From Paenibacillus lactis (GTDB taxonomy: Bacteria > Bacillota > Bacilli > Paenibacillales > Paenibacillaceae): a DNA stretch of 64,000 bases. The notes under the pieces are model-generated. The model worked only from the letters and a program-made list of their open reading frames with translations, had not been told where the DNA came from and searched no databases. The stretch spans positions 434,001-498,000 of the forward strand of contig NZ_JAGGKI010000003.1 in assembly GCF_017873605.1 (NCBI RefSeq). Reading direction: 5' to 3'. Below are positions 18,441-27,528 of the stretch, piece after piece (the stretch's first letter is position 1; the number at the start of each line of letters is the position of its first letter). Both the position numbers and the translations under genes were made by a program.

Positions 18441-18463
18441 AAATCATGTAGAATAGTGCAAAA
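18441..18463. repeat. Upstream duplicated element of gltB, copy 2
   Basis: Second copy of the element at 18275-18297, in the same orientation and 166 bases away. Both carry TAGTGCAAAA at the right end. Confidence 0.4.
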
Positions 18464-18560
18464 AATAATGCAAATATAACATTCCGAATACCCTCCATAC
18501 CCGTTTACATGCCTCACTTTGCGTTCAGACCATAGACGCCCGGTGAAATCATAAGCACAG

Positions 18561-18602
18561 AAAAGAGGCTCCCCAGGTCCGATGACCTTGGAAAGCCCCT
18601 TG
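18561..18602 (-). terminator. Probable terminator downstream of the YhgE gene
   Basis: On the minus strand AAGGGGCT and an inner CCAAGGT pair with AGCCTCTT and ACCTGGG, followed by a short T run. It lies about 170 bases past the YhgE stop. Confidence 0.5.
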
Positions 18603-18768
18603 TGGATACTGCTTATCGCGCTTTTAGCTCATCGTTTGGATGGCCGCTTTACGTTTTTCGCTGAAGTATTTGCTTTACCCTTAGGGGGTTATCCCGTCAG
18701 CATATGGTTTGTGCCTTCAAGCTTGCCAACCCTTCGGCTTAAGCTAAGCCTGCGTGACTGCTTTCATC

Positions 18769-21036
18769 TTATGCCGATACTGCGTTCTCGGTATTTACCG
18801 ATTTCTTAACACCGCGATTCGACAGGAAGTAGATGGCGGTCAATGCCAGGAATACGAGGCCGAATCCAGACAGCACGCCCGTATTGCTCCACATGCCGTC
18901 GAAATTGCCCGTCGATATGACGTCCTTGTACCCCTTCACGCTGTACGTCATCGGCAGCAGCGGGTTCAGCACCTTCATCCAGTCCGGAATAAGCTCCAGC
19001 GGGAAGGTACCTGCGCTCGTCGTCAATTGGAAAATCAGAATCACGATGACAACGAAGCGTCCCGGTTGATCCAGCCAAGTGACAAACGCCTGAACCAGGA
19101 ACATGAAGGACAGGCTCGTCACGAAGGAGAACAGGTAGAATAGCGGTACGTTCTGTACATCAAGCTTCAGCCCATAGAGCATGACGATGACCGCCAGCAG
19201 CGCCTGAAGCATGCCCATGCCGGCAAATGAAAGCGTGCGGCTGACGAATCGATTCCAGCCGGATGCATCCGGCACGGAGGAGTTGCGAATCGGCAGGATG
19301 ATCGTCGAGATCAAGGCCCCGACGAACAAGCCGAGCGACAGGAAGTAAGGCGCGAAGCCCGTGCCGTAGTTCGGCACTTCGTTCACCTTGTGCTCATCGA
19401 TCTGCACCGGTCCGGCAAACATCGTGACGGTCTCGTCCGTCGTCTTGATATCGCCCGTCTTGTCGGCAGCCTCGTTCAGCTTGCCGGCCAGCTCTCCGCT
19501 GCCGTCCTTCAATTCGCTCATGCCGCTGACCAGCTGACCAGCGCCGGAGTCCAGCTGCTTCGAGCCGTCGGCCAGCGCGCCTACGCCGCTGCCAAGCTTG
19601 CCTGCTCCGCCTGCCAGCTGCTGCGTGCCTTGCGCCAGCGTTGCGGCGCCGCTTGCGAGCTCTTTGCCTCCGGCTGCCGCTTCGCCAAGCTTCATGCCAA
19701 ACAGCTTCATGCCGTCAACCAGCTGCGTCTGGCCTGCATTCAGCTGCTTCGCGCCGGCCAGCAGCTCCTTACCGCCGGATGCCAGCTGTTTGCCGCCTGC
19801 AGCAAGCTCCGAAGCACCGCTGCTGAGCTTGCCCGCTCCCGCATTCAGCTGCTGCACCCCTTGATCCAGGGCTGCTGCGCCTTCGGCCAGCTTCTTCTGG
19901 CCTGCATTCAGCTGTGAAGTACCGGAAGCAACGGATTGGCTGGCAGCCAGCAGCTTCTGCATCTCCGGACTTTGCGCAAGCTCAGGGTTCCCTTCCGCAA
20001 GCTGCTTCAGGCCGTCTGCGACCGCGTTAGCCCCTTGCTCAAGGGAAGCCGCAGCTTCAAGCGATTGTTGAAGCCCTGCCTTCAAATTGCCGCTGCCCTC
20101 CGCAGCGCTGTTCGCACCGGCCGCCAGCTGCGCGGCACCGGCCTGGTTGGCCTGCAGGCCTTCGTTCAGCTTCGCGCTGCCCGTTGCCGCAGCTTCAATC
20201 CCGGCCTGCAGCTTCGCGCCGCCCTTGCTTGCCTGCTCGGCCCCGGCTGTAAGCTGGCCGTGAGCGCTCTTCAGCTGCTCCAAGCCCGAGGACAGGGTTC
20301 CTGCCCCCGTGCTAAGCTTGCCGGCGCCGCTGTTCAGTTCCTGGACGCCTTTAGTCAGAGGGGCCAAGCCGTTTTGGAGCTCCTGGGTTCCGCTAACGAG
20401 CTTCGCCAGGTTCTCCTTCAGCTTCACGGCTCCGTCATCAAGCTTGATCGCGCCTTCCGACAGCTTGGATGCGCCGTCTCCGGCTTCACCCAAACCATCC
20501 GACACTTTGCCGATCTGGTCAAACAGCGTTTCCGTATAGGCCTCCGTCACTTTCTGGGATACCTTGGACTGGATTTCCTTCACTGCCGTACCGCCGATCT
20601 GGGCGGCGAGGAAGTTGTAGCCCTCATTCGGCTCGAATACGATCTGGGCCGGCTGAGGGTGTTCATCCATTAACGTCGTCGCCTGCTGCGAGAAGTTCTC
20701 AGGAATGGTGATCGTCATGTAATACTTATTGTCTTTCATTCCTTGTTCGGCTTCGCTCTTGTTCACGAACTGCCAGTTAAAATCTTTACCCTTCTTGAGC
20801 TCGGCTACCAGGTCCTTACCTGCCTGAAGCTCCTTGCCTTCAAATACGGCTCCCTGGTCGTTGTTCACGACGGCGACAGGAAGATCATCCATCTTCCCGT
20901 ATGGATCCCAGAAGGCCCCAAGAAACATACCGCTGTACATCACCGGTATGAACAGCACGGCGATGATCGGAATCAGAATTTTCGGATTACGAAGCGCCGC
21001 GCCGATGTCTTTTGCAAATACAGATAATGACTTCAT
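18769..21036 (-). CDS. yhgE: YhgE/Pip-family membrane protein with long GA-rich helical repeat region
   Basis: Membrane protein of 755 residues. One N-terminal membrane segment near residues 20-40 is followed by an extracellular domain (DLPVAVVNNDQGAVFEGK, MTITIPENFSQQATTL). A long stretch, residues 185-535, repeats L..GA..L..G many times (for example SKLSEGAIKLDDGAVKLKEN). Five to six C-terminal membrane segments (ABC-2-like) complete it. YhgE/Pip proteins include phage-infection receptors and ESX/type VII-related proteins. GGGGAGAG precedes the ATG. The TetR gene directly upstream is the known yhgD-yhgE pairing, and an operator lies between them. Confidence 0.93.
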   Translation of the reverse strand: MKSLSVFAKDIGAALRNPKILIPIIAVLFIPVMYSGMFLGAFWDPYGKMDDLPVAVVNNDQGAVFEGKELQAGKDLVAELKKGKDFNWQFVNKSEAEQGMKDNKYYMTITIPENFSQQATTLMDEHPQPAQIVFEPNEGYNFLAAQIGGTAVKEIQSKVSQKVTEAYTETLFDQIGKVSDGLGEAGDGASKLSEGAIKLDDGAVKLKENLAKLVSGTQELQNGLAPLTKGVQELNSGAGKLSTGAGTLSSGLEQLKSAHGQLTAGAEQASKGGAKLQAGIEAAATGSAKLNEGLQANQAGAAQLAAGANSAAEGSGNLKAGLQQSLEAAASLEQGANAVADGLKQLAEGNPELAQSPEMQKLLAASQSVASGTSQLNAGQKKLAEGAAALDQGVQQLNAGAGKLSSGASELAAGGKQLASGGKELLAGAKQLNAGQTQLVDGMKLFGMKLGEAAAGGKELASGAATLAQGTQQLAGGAGKLGSGVGALADGSKQLDSGAGQLVSGMSELKDGSGELAGKLNEAADKTGDIKTTDETVTMFAGPVQIDEHKVNEVPNYGTGFAPYFLSLGLFVGALISTIILPIRNSSVPDASGWNRFVSRTLSFAGMGMLQALLAVIVMLYGLKLDVQNVPLFYLFSFVTSLSFMFLVQAFVTWLDQPGRFVVIVILIFQLTTSAGTFPLELIPDWMKVLNPLLPMTYSVKGYKDVISTGNFDGMWSNTGVLSGFGLVFLALTAIYFLSNRGVKKSVNTENAVSA

Positions 21037-21127
21037 CGGAGTCTCTCCCCTTTTTCTCTAAATAACGGTGTTGCATGCCGACATGCTCCACATTCGTGGA
21101 GGTATTACATGGCAAGCCAGTACATAA

Positions 21128-21150
21128 TGACCAATATGCTCATTTGGTCA
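21128..21150. promoter_or_regulatory. TetR operator candidate 1 (TGACC-N13-GGTCA)
   Basis: Inverted repeat with TGACC arms separated by 13 bases, 92 bases before the YhgE start. The same arms and spacing recur before the TetR gene. Confidence 0.6.
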
Positions 21151-21276
21151 GTCGAGACGAAAAAAAATGACCGATCCAAGAAGACCTCCTCATTCACCCG
21201 CTGATCTTATGATCTTATCCGTGAACGGAAGGTCTCCTAAATGCGGCAGACCAAGAAAGGAGTCCCTTTCTATTTC

Positions 21277-21858
21277 TTACTTCGAGGTCTTTAACCCGTC
21301 AGCCAGAAACACCATCATATATTCCTTGATCTGCTCTTTGCTCAGGGGGGCATGCAGCTGGTTGAGATCGGTTGTAAGGGCAATGTACAGCTTCAGCATG
21401 ACGAAGGATACCACCTGGGCATCCAGCGGTTTGATCTCGCCGCTTGCCATGGCGCGTTCCACAATCCCCTTCAAATAGCCGACAATCCCGTTCTCTACCT
21501 TGGTCAATCCTTCATGCGCCTTAGGGGTCCCGATGTCTCTTACCTCTTGCGAGAGCTTAATGAAGAGCTCATGCTCGCTCCGGAACTCCAGAAGGACATC
21601 CAGCACACGATACAGATTGTCGAAGAATTCCCTGTCCTCCCGGATTTCCCGCTCGGCCATCCGCTTCATCTCCATGATCGCCGAGTGCAAAATCTCGTCA
21701 AACAGCTCATCCTTATTCGTAAAAAACGTATAAATCGTGCCCTTCCCCACATTCGCGATCTTCGCCACCTGTTCCATCGTCGTCGCCTTGTAGCCGAACA
21801 AGGCAAACGATTTGGAGGCCGCATCAAGCACTTGCTTCCGACGGTCCACAGCTGACAT
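21277..21858 (-). CDS. yhgD: TetR-family regulator (YhgD-like)
   Basis: Regulator of 193 residues. The N-terminal TetR helix-turn-helix reads TMEQVAKIANVGKGTIYTFF with the following NKDELFDEIL. The C-terminal ligand/dimer part (residues 60-193) is typical of the YhgD group. AGGAGG precedes the ATG. It probably represses itself and yhgE downstream: TGACC-N13-GGTCA palindromes sit before both genes. The ligand is unknown. Confidence 0.9.
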   Translation of the reverse strand: MSAVDRRKQVLDAASKSFALFGYKATTMEQVAKIANVGKGTIYTFFTNKDELFDEILHSAIMEMKRMAEREIREDREFFDNLYRVLDVLLEFRSEHELFIKLSQEVRDIGTPKAHEGLTKVENGIVGYLKGIVERAMASGEIKPLDAQVVSFVMLKLYIALTTDLNQLHAPLSKEQIKEYMMVFLADGLKTSK

Positions 21859-21907
21859 GCCAACCCCTCCTCCTGTAATAAGCGCACTTCGTCCGATTTC
21901 TCAAAGC

Positions 21908-21938
21908 TGACCGAAATACACTTTTGGTCATTTGGTCA
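21908..21938. promoter_or_regulatory. TetR operator candidate 2 (TGACC-N13-GGTCA plus extra half-site)
   Basis: TGACC at 21908 and GGTCA ending at 21930 have the same 13-base spacing as the site before yhgE. An extra TTTGGTCA follows at 21931-21938. It lies 50 bases before the TetR start. Confidence 0.6.
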
Positions 21939-22208
21939 AAATTTACTTTACCAGATTGTCATCCGGTTTGCAATAGGTTTATTTCATATTTAGATCATAG
22001 AGCCCTCGGGAGCTCTATTCAACCATCTCTATATTATAGAAGAAAAAGGTCTGGGCAAGGACGCATCCCCGTGGTGGATGGACAAAATAATTGAAATGCT
22101 TTCCCCCATCGGCGCGTATATATAGGACGCATGCTCTTTTTTTCCACGCGCTCTTCAAAAAATGATTCCTGTTCTGTAAGATAGAGGGAGAAAGAAGTAG
22201 GTGAAATC

Positions 22209-23381
22209 ATGCGATATCCAAGAGTGCTCCTTTTTTCCGAAGGATTCGGTACGGGGCATACGCAAGCAGCTTATGCGCTGGCTGAAGGCATCCGGCGGAT
22301 GAATCCCGGGATCCACTGCCGCGTCATCGAGCTGGGTAATTTTCTGAACCCGACGGTGGGCCCGTTGATTCTGTCCGCTTACCGCAAAACCGTCAGCACC
22401 CGTCCGCGCCTTGTCGGGATGCTGTACCGTTCGCAATATAAGAAATCGTTAAACCGTTTGACGAGGCTGGCGCTGCATCGCATTTTCTACGCACAGGCCG
22501 AGCGCGTGATCGAGCAGCTGAAGCCGAATTTGATCATCTGCACCCATCCGTTTCCGAACGCGGTCGTCTCCCGTTTGAAGCGCCAAGGGCTCTCTGTTCC
22601 GCTTTATACGCTGATTACCGATTATGATGCCCACGGCACCTGGGTCAATTCGGAGGTGGATGAATATCTGGTATCTACCCCTCATGTGAAAAAGATGCTG
22701 ATGCACCGGGGAGTTCCTTCGGAGTTCATCCGCGTGACCGGCATACCCGTGCATCCGAAATTCTGGGAGAGCGGCGACAGGAAGGCGCTGGAGGCGGAGC
22801 TGGGCATCAACAGCATGCCTACCGTGCTGATCATGGGAGGGGGCTGGGGACTCGTATTCAATAAGGAGCTTCTGAGCAAGCTGGCTGCGAGAGCGGACGA
22901 TATCCAACTCGTCTTCTGTATGGGCCAGAACGAGAAGCTGGTAGCAAGCATGCGCGAGGACCCGATCTTTCAGCACCCCAACATCCACGTTTGGGGCTAC
23001 CGTGACGATATACATAAGCTGATGGACGTATCCGACCTCCTGATTACGAAGCCGGGCGGCATGACCTGTACGGAAGGCGTGGCAAAAGGCATCCCCATGC
23101 TGTTCTATGAGCCGATTCCGGGACAGGAGGAGGAGAACTCCAATTTCTTTGTCAGCAAGGGATATGCCGAAATATTGGATTCCGCATCCGTGATCGACAA
23201 ATGGCTGGATCTGCTGTCCAATCACTATGAGCAGGTGCAGGAACATCGCACCTCCACCGCCCAGTCGCGTTCCTCGCATCTGGCGCCGAAGCATTGCGCC
23301 GCGGAGGTCATGGAGCTGTTGACGGATGAGCAGCTGCCAGCGATAGGCGACGAGGCTCCACGAGTCTCGGATCAGCCTTAG
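22209..23381 (+). CDS. Diacylglycerol glucosyltransferase/MGDG synthase-like glycosyltransferase
   Basis: GT28-family glycosyltransferase of 390 residues. An MGDG-synthase N-terminal domain (SEGFGTGHTQAAYALAEGIR near residue 10; CTHPFPNAVVSRL near residue 112; TDYDAHGTWV near residue 138) is followed by a UDP-sugar-binding C-terminal domain (MGGGWGL near residue 211; LITKPGGMTCTEGVAKGIPML near residue 277). Related to UgtP, which builds glucolipids and lipoteichoic-acid anchors, and to other peripheral-membrane lipid glucosyltransferases. AGGTG lies 6 bases before the ATG. It is a single gene with a terminator 70 bases downstream. The acceptor is inferred from the family. Confidence 0.88.
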   Translation: MRYPRVLLFSEGFGTGHTQAAYALAEGIRRMNPGIHCRVIELGNFLNPTVGPLILSAYRKTVSTRPRLVGMLYRSQYKKSLNRLTRLALHRIFYAQAERVIEQLKPNLIICTHPFPNAVVSRLKRQGLSVPLYTLITDYDAHGTWVNSEVDEYLVSTPHVKKMLMHRGVPSEFIRVTGIPVHPKFWESGDRKALEAELGINSMPTVLIMGGGWGLVFNKELLSKLAARADDIQLVFCMGQNEKLVASMREDPIFQHPNIHVWGYRDDIHKLMDVSDLLITKPGGMTCTEGVAKGIPMLFYEPIPGQEEENSNFFVSKGYAEILDSASVIDKWLDLLSNHYEQVQEHRTSTAQSRSSHLAPKHCAAEVMELLTDEQLPAIGDEAPRVSDQP

Positions 23382-23451
23382 GGTTGATCGTTATTCTCAC
23401 GATGTTCAACTGCTTTATTCTAATAGATTCATTCCCGATCGACCGCATAAT

Positions 23452-23493
23452 AAAAAAGCTTCCCTGTCGCTATTCAGACGGGGAAGCTTTTGT
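23452..23493 (+). terminator. Terminator between glycosyltransferase and UPF0173 genes
   Basis: AAAAGCTTCCC with a short inner GTC pairs with GAC and GGGAAGCTTTT. A runs on the left and T on the right suggest it serves both convergent genes. Confidence 0.8.
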
Positions 23494-23548
23494 TATAGAT
23501 AGCTAAGATATTGAATCTTTGCTGCTATGAATCTATTCTTCAATGAAT

Positions 23549-24232
23549 CTAAATCTCCAGGCTTTCTCCCGCCTTCAGCGGATGCCCGGATACGCCGGTT
23601 TTGGCCAGCTCCTCGCAGAATGCCTGCGCATCCTGGCGAATGCCCGGGAACGTATCGTAATGCACCGGAATGACGTGCTTGGTCCGAATCCACTGCGCCG
23701 CGAGGAGAGCATCCTCCGGTCCCATCGTCAGCAAATCGCCGATCGGAAGCGCGGCTGCATCGATGTTATTCATCTCGCCGATCAGCTTCATATCGCCGAA
23801 TAGGCTCGTATCGCCCGCATGATAGAACTGTTTGCCTCCCATCGTAAGGATGACGCCGCCTGGCTGACCTGCATAAATCCAGGTGTCTCCCACCGAGATG
23901 GATGAGGAGTGAAACGCAGGGGTGTACTTCACCTTGAAGCCGTCAAACTGCGCACTTCCCCCGATGTTCATACCATGGGATTTGACCCCCTGGTTCCCGC
24001 AATATACGGCAAGCTCATAGACCGCAATGATGGGACAATCGTTGTTCTTGGCAATTTCAATGCAGTCGCCAAAGTGGTCGGAATGCCCATGGGTGAGCAC
24101 CACCGCATCCACCTTTACATCGCTGGGCGAGATGCCGGAGCCGGGATTTCCGGATAGGAACGGGTCAATGATGACGCTCTTTCCGCCCGCTTCCACTAGA
24201 ATGCTAGAATGGCCGTAGTACGTTATTTTCAT
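23549..24232 (-). CDS. Metal-dependent hydrolase, UPF0173 (metallo-beta-lactamase fold)
   Basis: Hydrolase of 227 residues: MKITYYGHSSILVE at the start, the metal motif LTHGHSDHFGD near residue 50 (HxHxDH), FYHAGDTSLFGDM near residue 137, and a closing VIPVHYDTFP near residue 190. This matches the YtkL group, whose physiological substrate is not known. ATG start chosen because GGAGGTG lies nine bases before it; four more upstream codons are in frame but lack a site. Confidence 0.92.
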   Translation of the reverse strand: MKITYYGHSSILVEAGGKSVIIDPFLSGNPGSGISPSDVKVDAVVLTHGHSDHFGDCIEIAKNNDCPIIAVYELAVYCGNQGVKSHGMNIGGSAQFDGFKVKYTPAFHSSSISVGDTWIYAGQPGGVILTMGGKQFYHAGDTSLFGDMKLIGEMNNIDAAALPIGDLLTMGPEDALLAAQWIRTKHVIPVHYDTFPGIRQDAQAFCEELAKTGVSGHPLKAGESLEI

Positions 24233-24274
24233 CGTTAAACACACCTCCTACAACCTAGTTTACCCGTTCGGGGA

Positions 24275-25150
24275 CTACTTGTAAAAAGAGTGGTTTCCTA
24301 TTTTTTTCACAAACGTTCGGGAATGATGCACGGTCAAATCCTGAGCAAGCTTTAAAGACAGAAAAAAATACGTGTCATCCTGAACCGCCTTATGGCCATG
24401 AAGCGCCGCATTGACGGATTTGATCGTCTCTTCGTTCGGGTTGACACGCTTAAGACGCCCGTTCGCAACAGGACTGAATTGATGCTTTTGATAGATGACT
24501 TCAGTAATGGTATCGGGAAAATTGGCTGACCGCAGCCGGTTTAAGACAACATTGGCAACTGCCACTTTGCCTTCGTACGGTTCGCCTTCCGCTTCCGCCA
24601 TGACAATCTTCTGGAGCAGAAGCAGTTCTTCAGCTGACAAATCGTAGGTCCAGGTTGCTTGGTCTTTCTGATCCTGGGTCAACGTCTTTGTTCTCGTGAA
24701 GAATAAAGTTGTGGGGGGTTTTAGGCTTTCGGCCTGTGACTTGGCGACATGCGTCCCCTTCTTGTTCCCCGTTGTATCCTCGGCAGTCTTGGCCTTCGGC
24801 GCTTTAGCCGTCTTCGCTTTAGACTGTGAATTCGGGTTCCCGGTGGCGGTGGTGCCACGCTCTATATTAGGAAAGGAGAGCATATCTTCGCCCTTCATAT
24901 TCCATGGTTGGTAAACAATTGAAGATAAAATGTTGACAGGTTCCCCATTACTTATGATCTTAGCTTTATTCCCAGCAGGATTGGGGACGCCTTCCGCAGC
25001 CAACGCTGTCATCGCAAACCCTGGCTTCGCTTCCAGCTGCTCCCCTTCTGTTGTTTGCATACCAAGCAAGCTTATAAGAGACAAACTCACCAAGAGCGCA
25101 CCAAGAAGCAGCGCAACCCAGCGATTTTGCCGTAGCAGTTTAATAACCAT
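24275..25150 (-). CDS. Cell-wall hydrolase, SleB-like, membrane-anchored
   Basis: A 291-residue protein with an N-terminal anchor (residues 9-29), a variable Lys/Ala/Thr-rich linker to about residue 160, and a C-terminal SleB/hydrolase_2 domain. The domain shows LLLLQKIVMAEAEGEPYEGK, VANVVLNRLRSANFPDTI and the closing IGNHSFYK. Such proteins cleave spore-cortex or vegetative peptidoglycan; the catalytic glutamate is in the AEAEGE stretch. AGGAGG is six bases before the ATG. The long linker and anchor suggest a wall-facing enzyme rather than the classic secreted spore lytic enzyme. Confidence 0.85.
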   Translation of the reverse strand: MVIKLLRQNRWVALLLGALLVSLSLISLLGMQTTEGEQLEAKPGFAMTALAAEGVPNPAGNKAKIISNGEPVNILSSIVYQPWNMKGEDMLSFPNIERGTTATGNPNSQSKAKTAKAPKAKTAEDTTGNKKGTHVAKSQAESLKPPTTLFFTRTKTLTQDQKDQATWTYDLSAEELLLLQKIVMAEAEGEPYEGKVAVANVVLNRLRSANFPDTITEVIYQKHQFSPVANGRLKRVNPNEETIKSVNAALHGHKAVQDDTYFFLSLKLAQDLTVHHSRTFVKKIGNHSFYK

Positions 25151-25247
25151 ATTTTTCCTCCTATAATGTCGGCACATTCCTACACTATGTAACCACATTT
25201 TTGGGCATTGAAAACATGGTAATTTTATGAACATTTTATTTTTAATT

Positions 25248-25829
25248 TCAGAAATTTGTTGAAAGCCGCGCCACTCCAACGATTTCGTACATCGGGGCCG
25301 CATGTAAATTTGTTCGGAAAAGAACCAGTTCATGAACGTCCCACTGGATGTTTACAGGAAGGCTTCCAATAATGTCCATTGAAAATTTTTCATCCCCTTG
25401 AAATTTGCGGGCAATTGTAATGTGCGGGCGATAAGGGCGATCCTCCGGTACGAAACCGTACGATTCCATCCTCGATACGACGGAGCGTTGAAGCTTCGCC
25501 AGGGCGTTCAGATCGCCTCGGATTCCAGCCCATAAAATTCGCGGCGATGCGCTTGCGCCAAAAACCCCAGCATCGTGTACCCCTAAGGAAAACGGCTTAT
25601 GCTCTGCAGCTGCCGCCGCAAGCCCGGCCGTCAGCTCGGGAATACGCTCCCTCGGCGTATCGCCCAGAAATTGAACGGTGATATGATAATCCTGCGGATG
25701 CACCCATTTGCGGAACGACGCTTGCGGCTTCAGCTTGTCCGCCCATGCAGCCAGACTTGCAGAGGCATCCGGCGACAAATGGACGGCAACAAACAGACGA
25801 TCCATCGCATTCGAATCCGTGTGTGTCAA
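25248..25829 (-). CDS. thpR: RNA 2',3'-cyclic phosphodiesterase (ThpR/LigT family), TTG start
   Basis: A 2H phosphoesterase of 193 residues. The two catalytic HxT motifs are HITVQFLGDTPRE near residue 49 and HITIARKF near residue 137. RLFVAVHLSPDA is the usual opening. Start: TTG with AGGAAGTG at good spacing; the ATG eight codons further has no ribosome site. The family hydrolyses 2',3'-cyclic phosphates in RNA. The gene diverges from the hydroxyacid dehydrogenase. Confidence 0.88.
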   Translation of the reverse strand: MTHTDSNAMDRLFVAVHLSPDASASLAAWADKLKPQASFRKWVHPQDYHITVQFLGDTPRERIPELTAGLAAAAAEHKPFSLGVHDAGVFGASASPRILWAGIRGDLNALAKLQRSVVSRMESYGFVPEDRPYRPHITIARKFQGDEKFSMDIIGSLPVNIQWDVHELVLFRTNLHAAPMYEIVGVARLSTNF

Positions 25830-25948
25830 ACCTGTTCACTTCCTTTCGATTGTCAGCGGCTATGCGGAAAACCGCAATATCTGATAAGATGAACGAAATA
25901 GATGTAATTTATGCCCAGGCTCTCATTACATTCCAAGGAGGTAGTACC

Positions 25949-26902
25949 ATGCCTAAAATCATTGCCTTACATGACATTACACCCCAGCAGCGGCAAAAAA
26001 TCAAGGAAATCGCCCCCAGTTACGAGCTGACCGTCACCAAAGCCAAGGATCTTGCTCCGGGAATGATCCGTAACGCCGACATTCTGGTCGGCTGGTCGCG
26101 TACGATCGAGGAGGAAGCACTAGCCCAAGACAGCAAGCTGAAATGGATTCAGGCATGGTCGGCAGGCGTGGATAAATTGCCCCTGAAAAAATTCGAAGAA
26201 AGAGCAATCCTGCTGTCGAACGCCAGCGGAGTACATAGCGTTCCGATTACGGAGCATATCTTTGCGATGATTCTCGCCTTCAACCGCAATCTCCACCTCG
26301 CCGTCCGCCAGCAAACGAACAAGCGCTGGGATACGTCCGGAACCTTCACCGAGCTCGCGGGAAAAACGATCGTGATCGTCGGCGTCGGCCAGATCGGCAG
26401 CCATACCGCACGCATTGCGCAGGCTTTCGGCATGCGGACGATCGGCGTTCGGAATTCCGGCAAGCCGGATCCGCATGTGGACGTGATGTATACGGTGGAT
26501 CAAATCGATGAGGCATTGTCCCAAGGCGACTACGTCGTCAATATTTTACCGCTGACGGCCCAAACCAAGGATATTTTTAATCACGAGCGTTTCTCCGCAA
26601 TGAAGACCTCCGCGTTCTTCGTTAATGTGGGACGGGGCGCAACGGTGATTACTAGCGATATGATCCAGGCCCTCCAATCCGGCGCGCTTGCCGGAGCCGG
26701 CCTCGATGTGTTCGAGGAGGAGCCGCTTCCGCCCGAGCATCCGCTGTGGACGATGGACAACGTCATTATTACGCCGCATATGGCGGGCGACACCGACCGG
26801 TACGGGGAACGCGCTGTGGAGATTTTTCTGGACAATCTGAAATCGTACGTCAAGGACGGGACTCTGATCCGCAATGTCATTGATTACAGCAGATCCTATT
26901 AG
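25949..26902 (+). CDS. D-isomer-specific 2-hydroxyacid dehydrogenase
   Basis: NAD(P)-dependent oxidoreductase of 317 residues. Rossmann motif GVGQIGSHTARIAQAFGM near residue 150. Catalytic Arg lies in FVNVGRGATV near residue 230, Glu in AGLDVFEEEPLP near residue 259, and His in ITPHMAG near residue 281. AAGGAGG precedes the ATG; the frame is open upstream but that part overlaps the divergent gene's leader. The substrate is uncertain (phosphoglycerate/glyoxylate/2-ketoacid type). A strong terminator follows. Confidence 0.92.
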   Translation: MPKIIALHDITPQQRQKIKEIAPSYELTVTKAKDLAPGMIRNADILVGWSRTIEEEALAQDSKLKWIQAWSAGVDKLPLKKFEERAILLSNASGVHSVPITEHIFAMILAFNRNLHLAVRQQTNKRWDTSGTFTELAGKTIVIVGVGQIGSHTARIAQAFGMRTIGVRNSGKPDPHVDVMYTVDQIDEALSQGDYVVNILPLTAQTKDIFNHERFSAMKTSAFFVNVGRGATVITSDMIQALQSGALAGAGLDVFEEEPLPPEHPLWTMDNVIITPHMAGDTDRYGERAVEIFLDNLKSYVKDGTLIRNVIDYSRSY

Positions 26903-26951
26903 TCTTTCCTGGTGAAACTTCCGGAAAGGCAGCTCTCTTTAGCACAAGGCG

Positions 26952-27000
26952 AAAGGACGCTCAGGGCGGGATTTCCGCCGGGCAGCGTCCTTTTATTTTT
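26952..27000 (+). terminator. Intrinsic terminator after the hydroxyacid dehydrogenase gene
   Basis: AAAGGACGCT pairs with AGCGTCCTTT, with an inner GGCGG/CCGCC, followed by TTTTATTTTT. Confidence 0.85.
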
Positions 27001-27036
27001 GGATATCATGTTTTAAAAAAAGGAGTTAGATCACCC

Positions 27037-27348
27037 ATGCAGCCCTTTACGCAGCGTGTAATTGAAATCATCAAGAGCATTCCCGAAGGCCATGTCATGA
27101 CCTACGGGCAAGTGGCACAATTGGCTGGCAGTCCGAGAGGCGCGCGGCAGGTCGTCCGCATCCTTCACTCCCTCAGCCGCATCCATAAGCTGCCGTGGCA
27201 CCGGGTCGTCAATGCCAAGGGAGAAATTGCAATCCAGGATGACGAGTCCAGGATGATGCAGGAGCTGTATCTTCAAGGAGAAGGGGTCAGCGTGAACCAT
27301 CGCGGCATGATCGATTTGGATAAATACCGCTACGTTCCCGAGGAATAG
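27037..27348 (+). CDS. Alkyltransferase-like (ATL) DNA-binding protein, Trp replacing the active-site Cys
   Basis: A 103-residue protein with the DNA-binding domain of O6-alkylguanine transferase: FTQRVIEIIKSIPEGHVMTYGQVA and ARQVVRIL. The active-site PCHR motif reads PWHR, so the methyl-accepting cysteine is a tryptophan. Atl1-type proteins with this change bind O6-alkylguanine without repairing it and hand the lesion to nucleotide excision repair. AAAGGAG precedes the ATG. It is probably a single gene. Confidence 0.9.
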   Translation: MQPFTQRVIEIIKSIPEGHVMTYGQVAQLAGSPRGARQVVRILHSLSRIHKLPWHRVVNAKGEIAIQDDESRMMQELYLQGEGVSVNHRGMIDLDKYRYVPEE

Positions 27349-27472
27349 CAGTGTCGTTTCGTTCCCGAAGAATGGGATGCCGCCGCTCCCCTTCCAAGCA
27401 GCCTTAGTCCCGCCGCCGCAGCTCAACCAGCTCTGCCGGTCGATGACGCGGCTACAGCTAAATGATTGGTAC

Positions 27473-27513
27473 AAGGACCCTTGCCCTTTAGCACAACGCC
27501 TGTAAGGGTCCTT
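27473..27513. repeat. Ten-base inverted repeat between convergent genes
   Basis: AAGGACCCTT (27473-27482) and AAGGGTCCTT (27504-27513) are perfect complements around a 21-base loop, at the 3' ends of the ATL and methyltransferase genes. No T run follows, so its terminator role is uncertain. Confidence 0.45.
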
Positions 27514-27528
27514 CACTTCGGTGACTGG

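Noticed and set aside
19390..20711. Plus-strand frames opposite the yhgE repeat region
   Set aside because: They mirror the GA-rich repeats of YhgE and have no start signals of their own.
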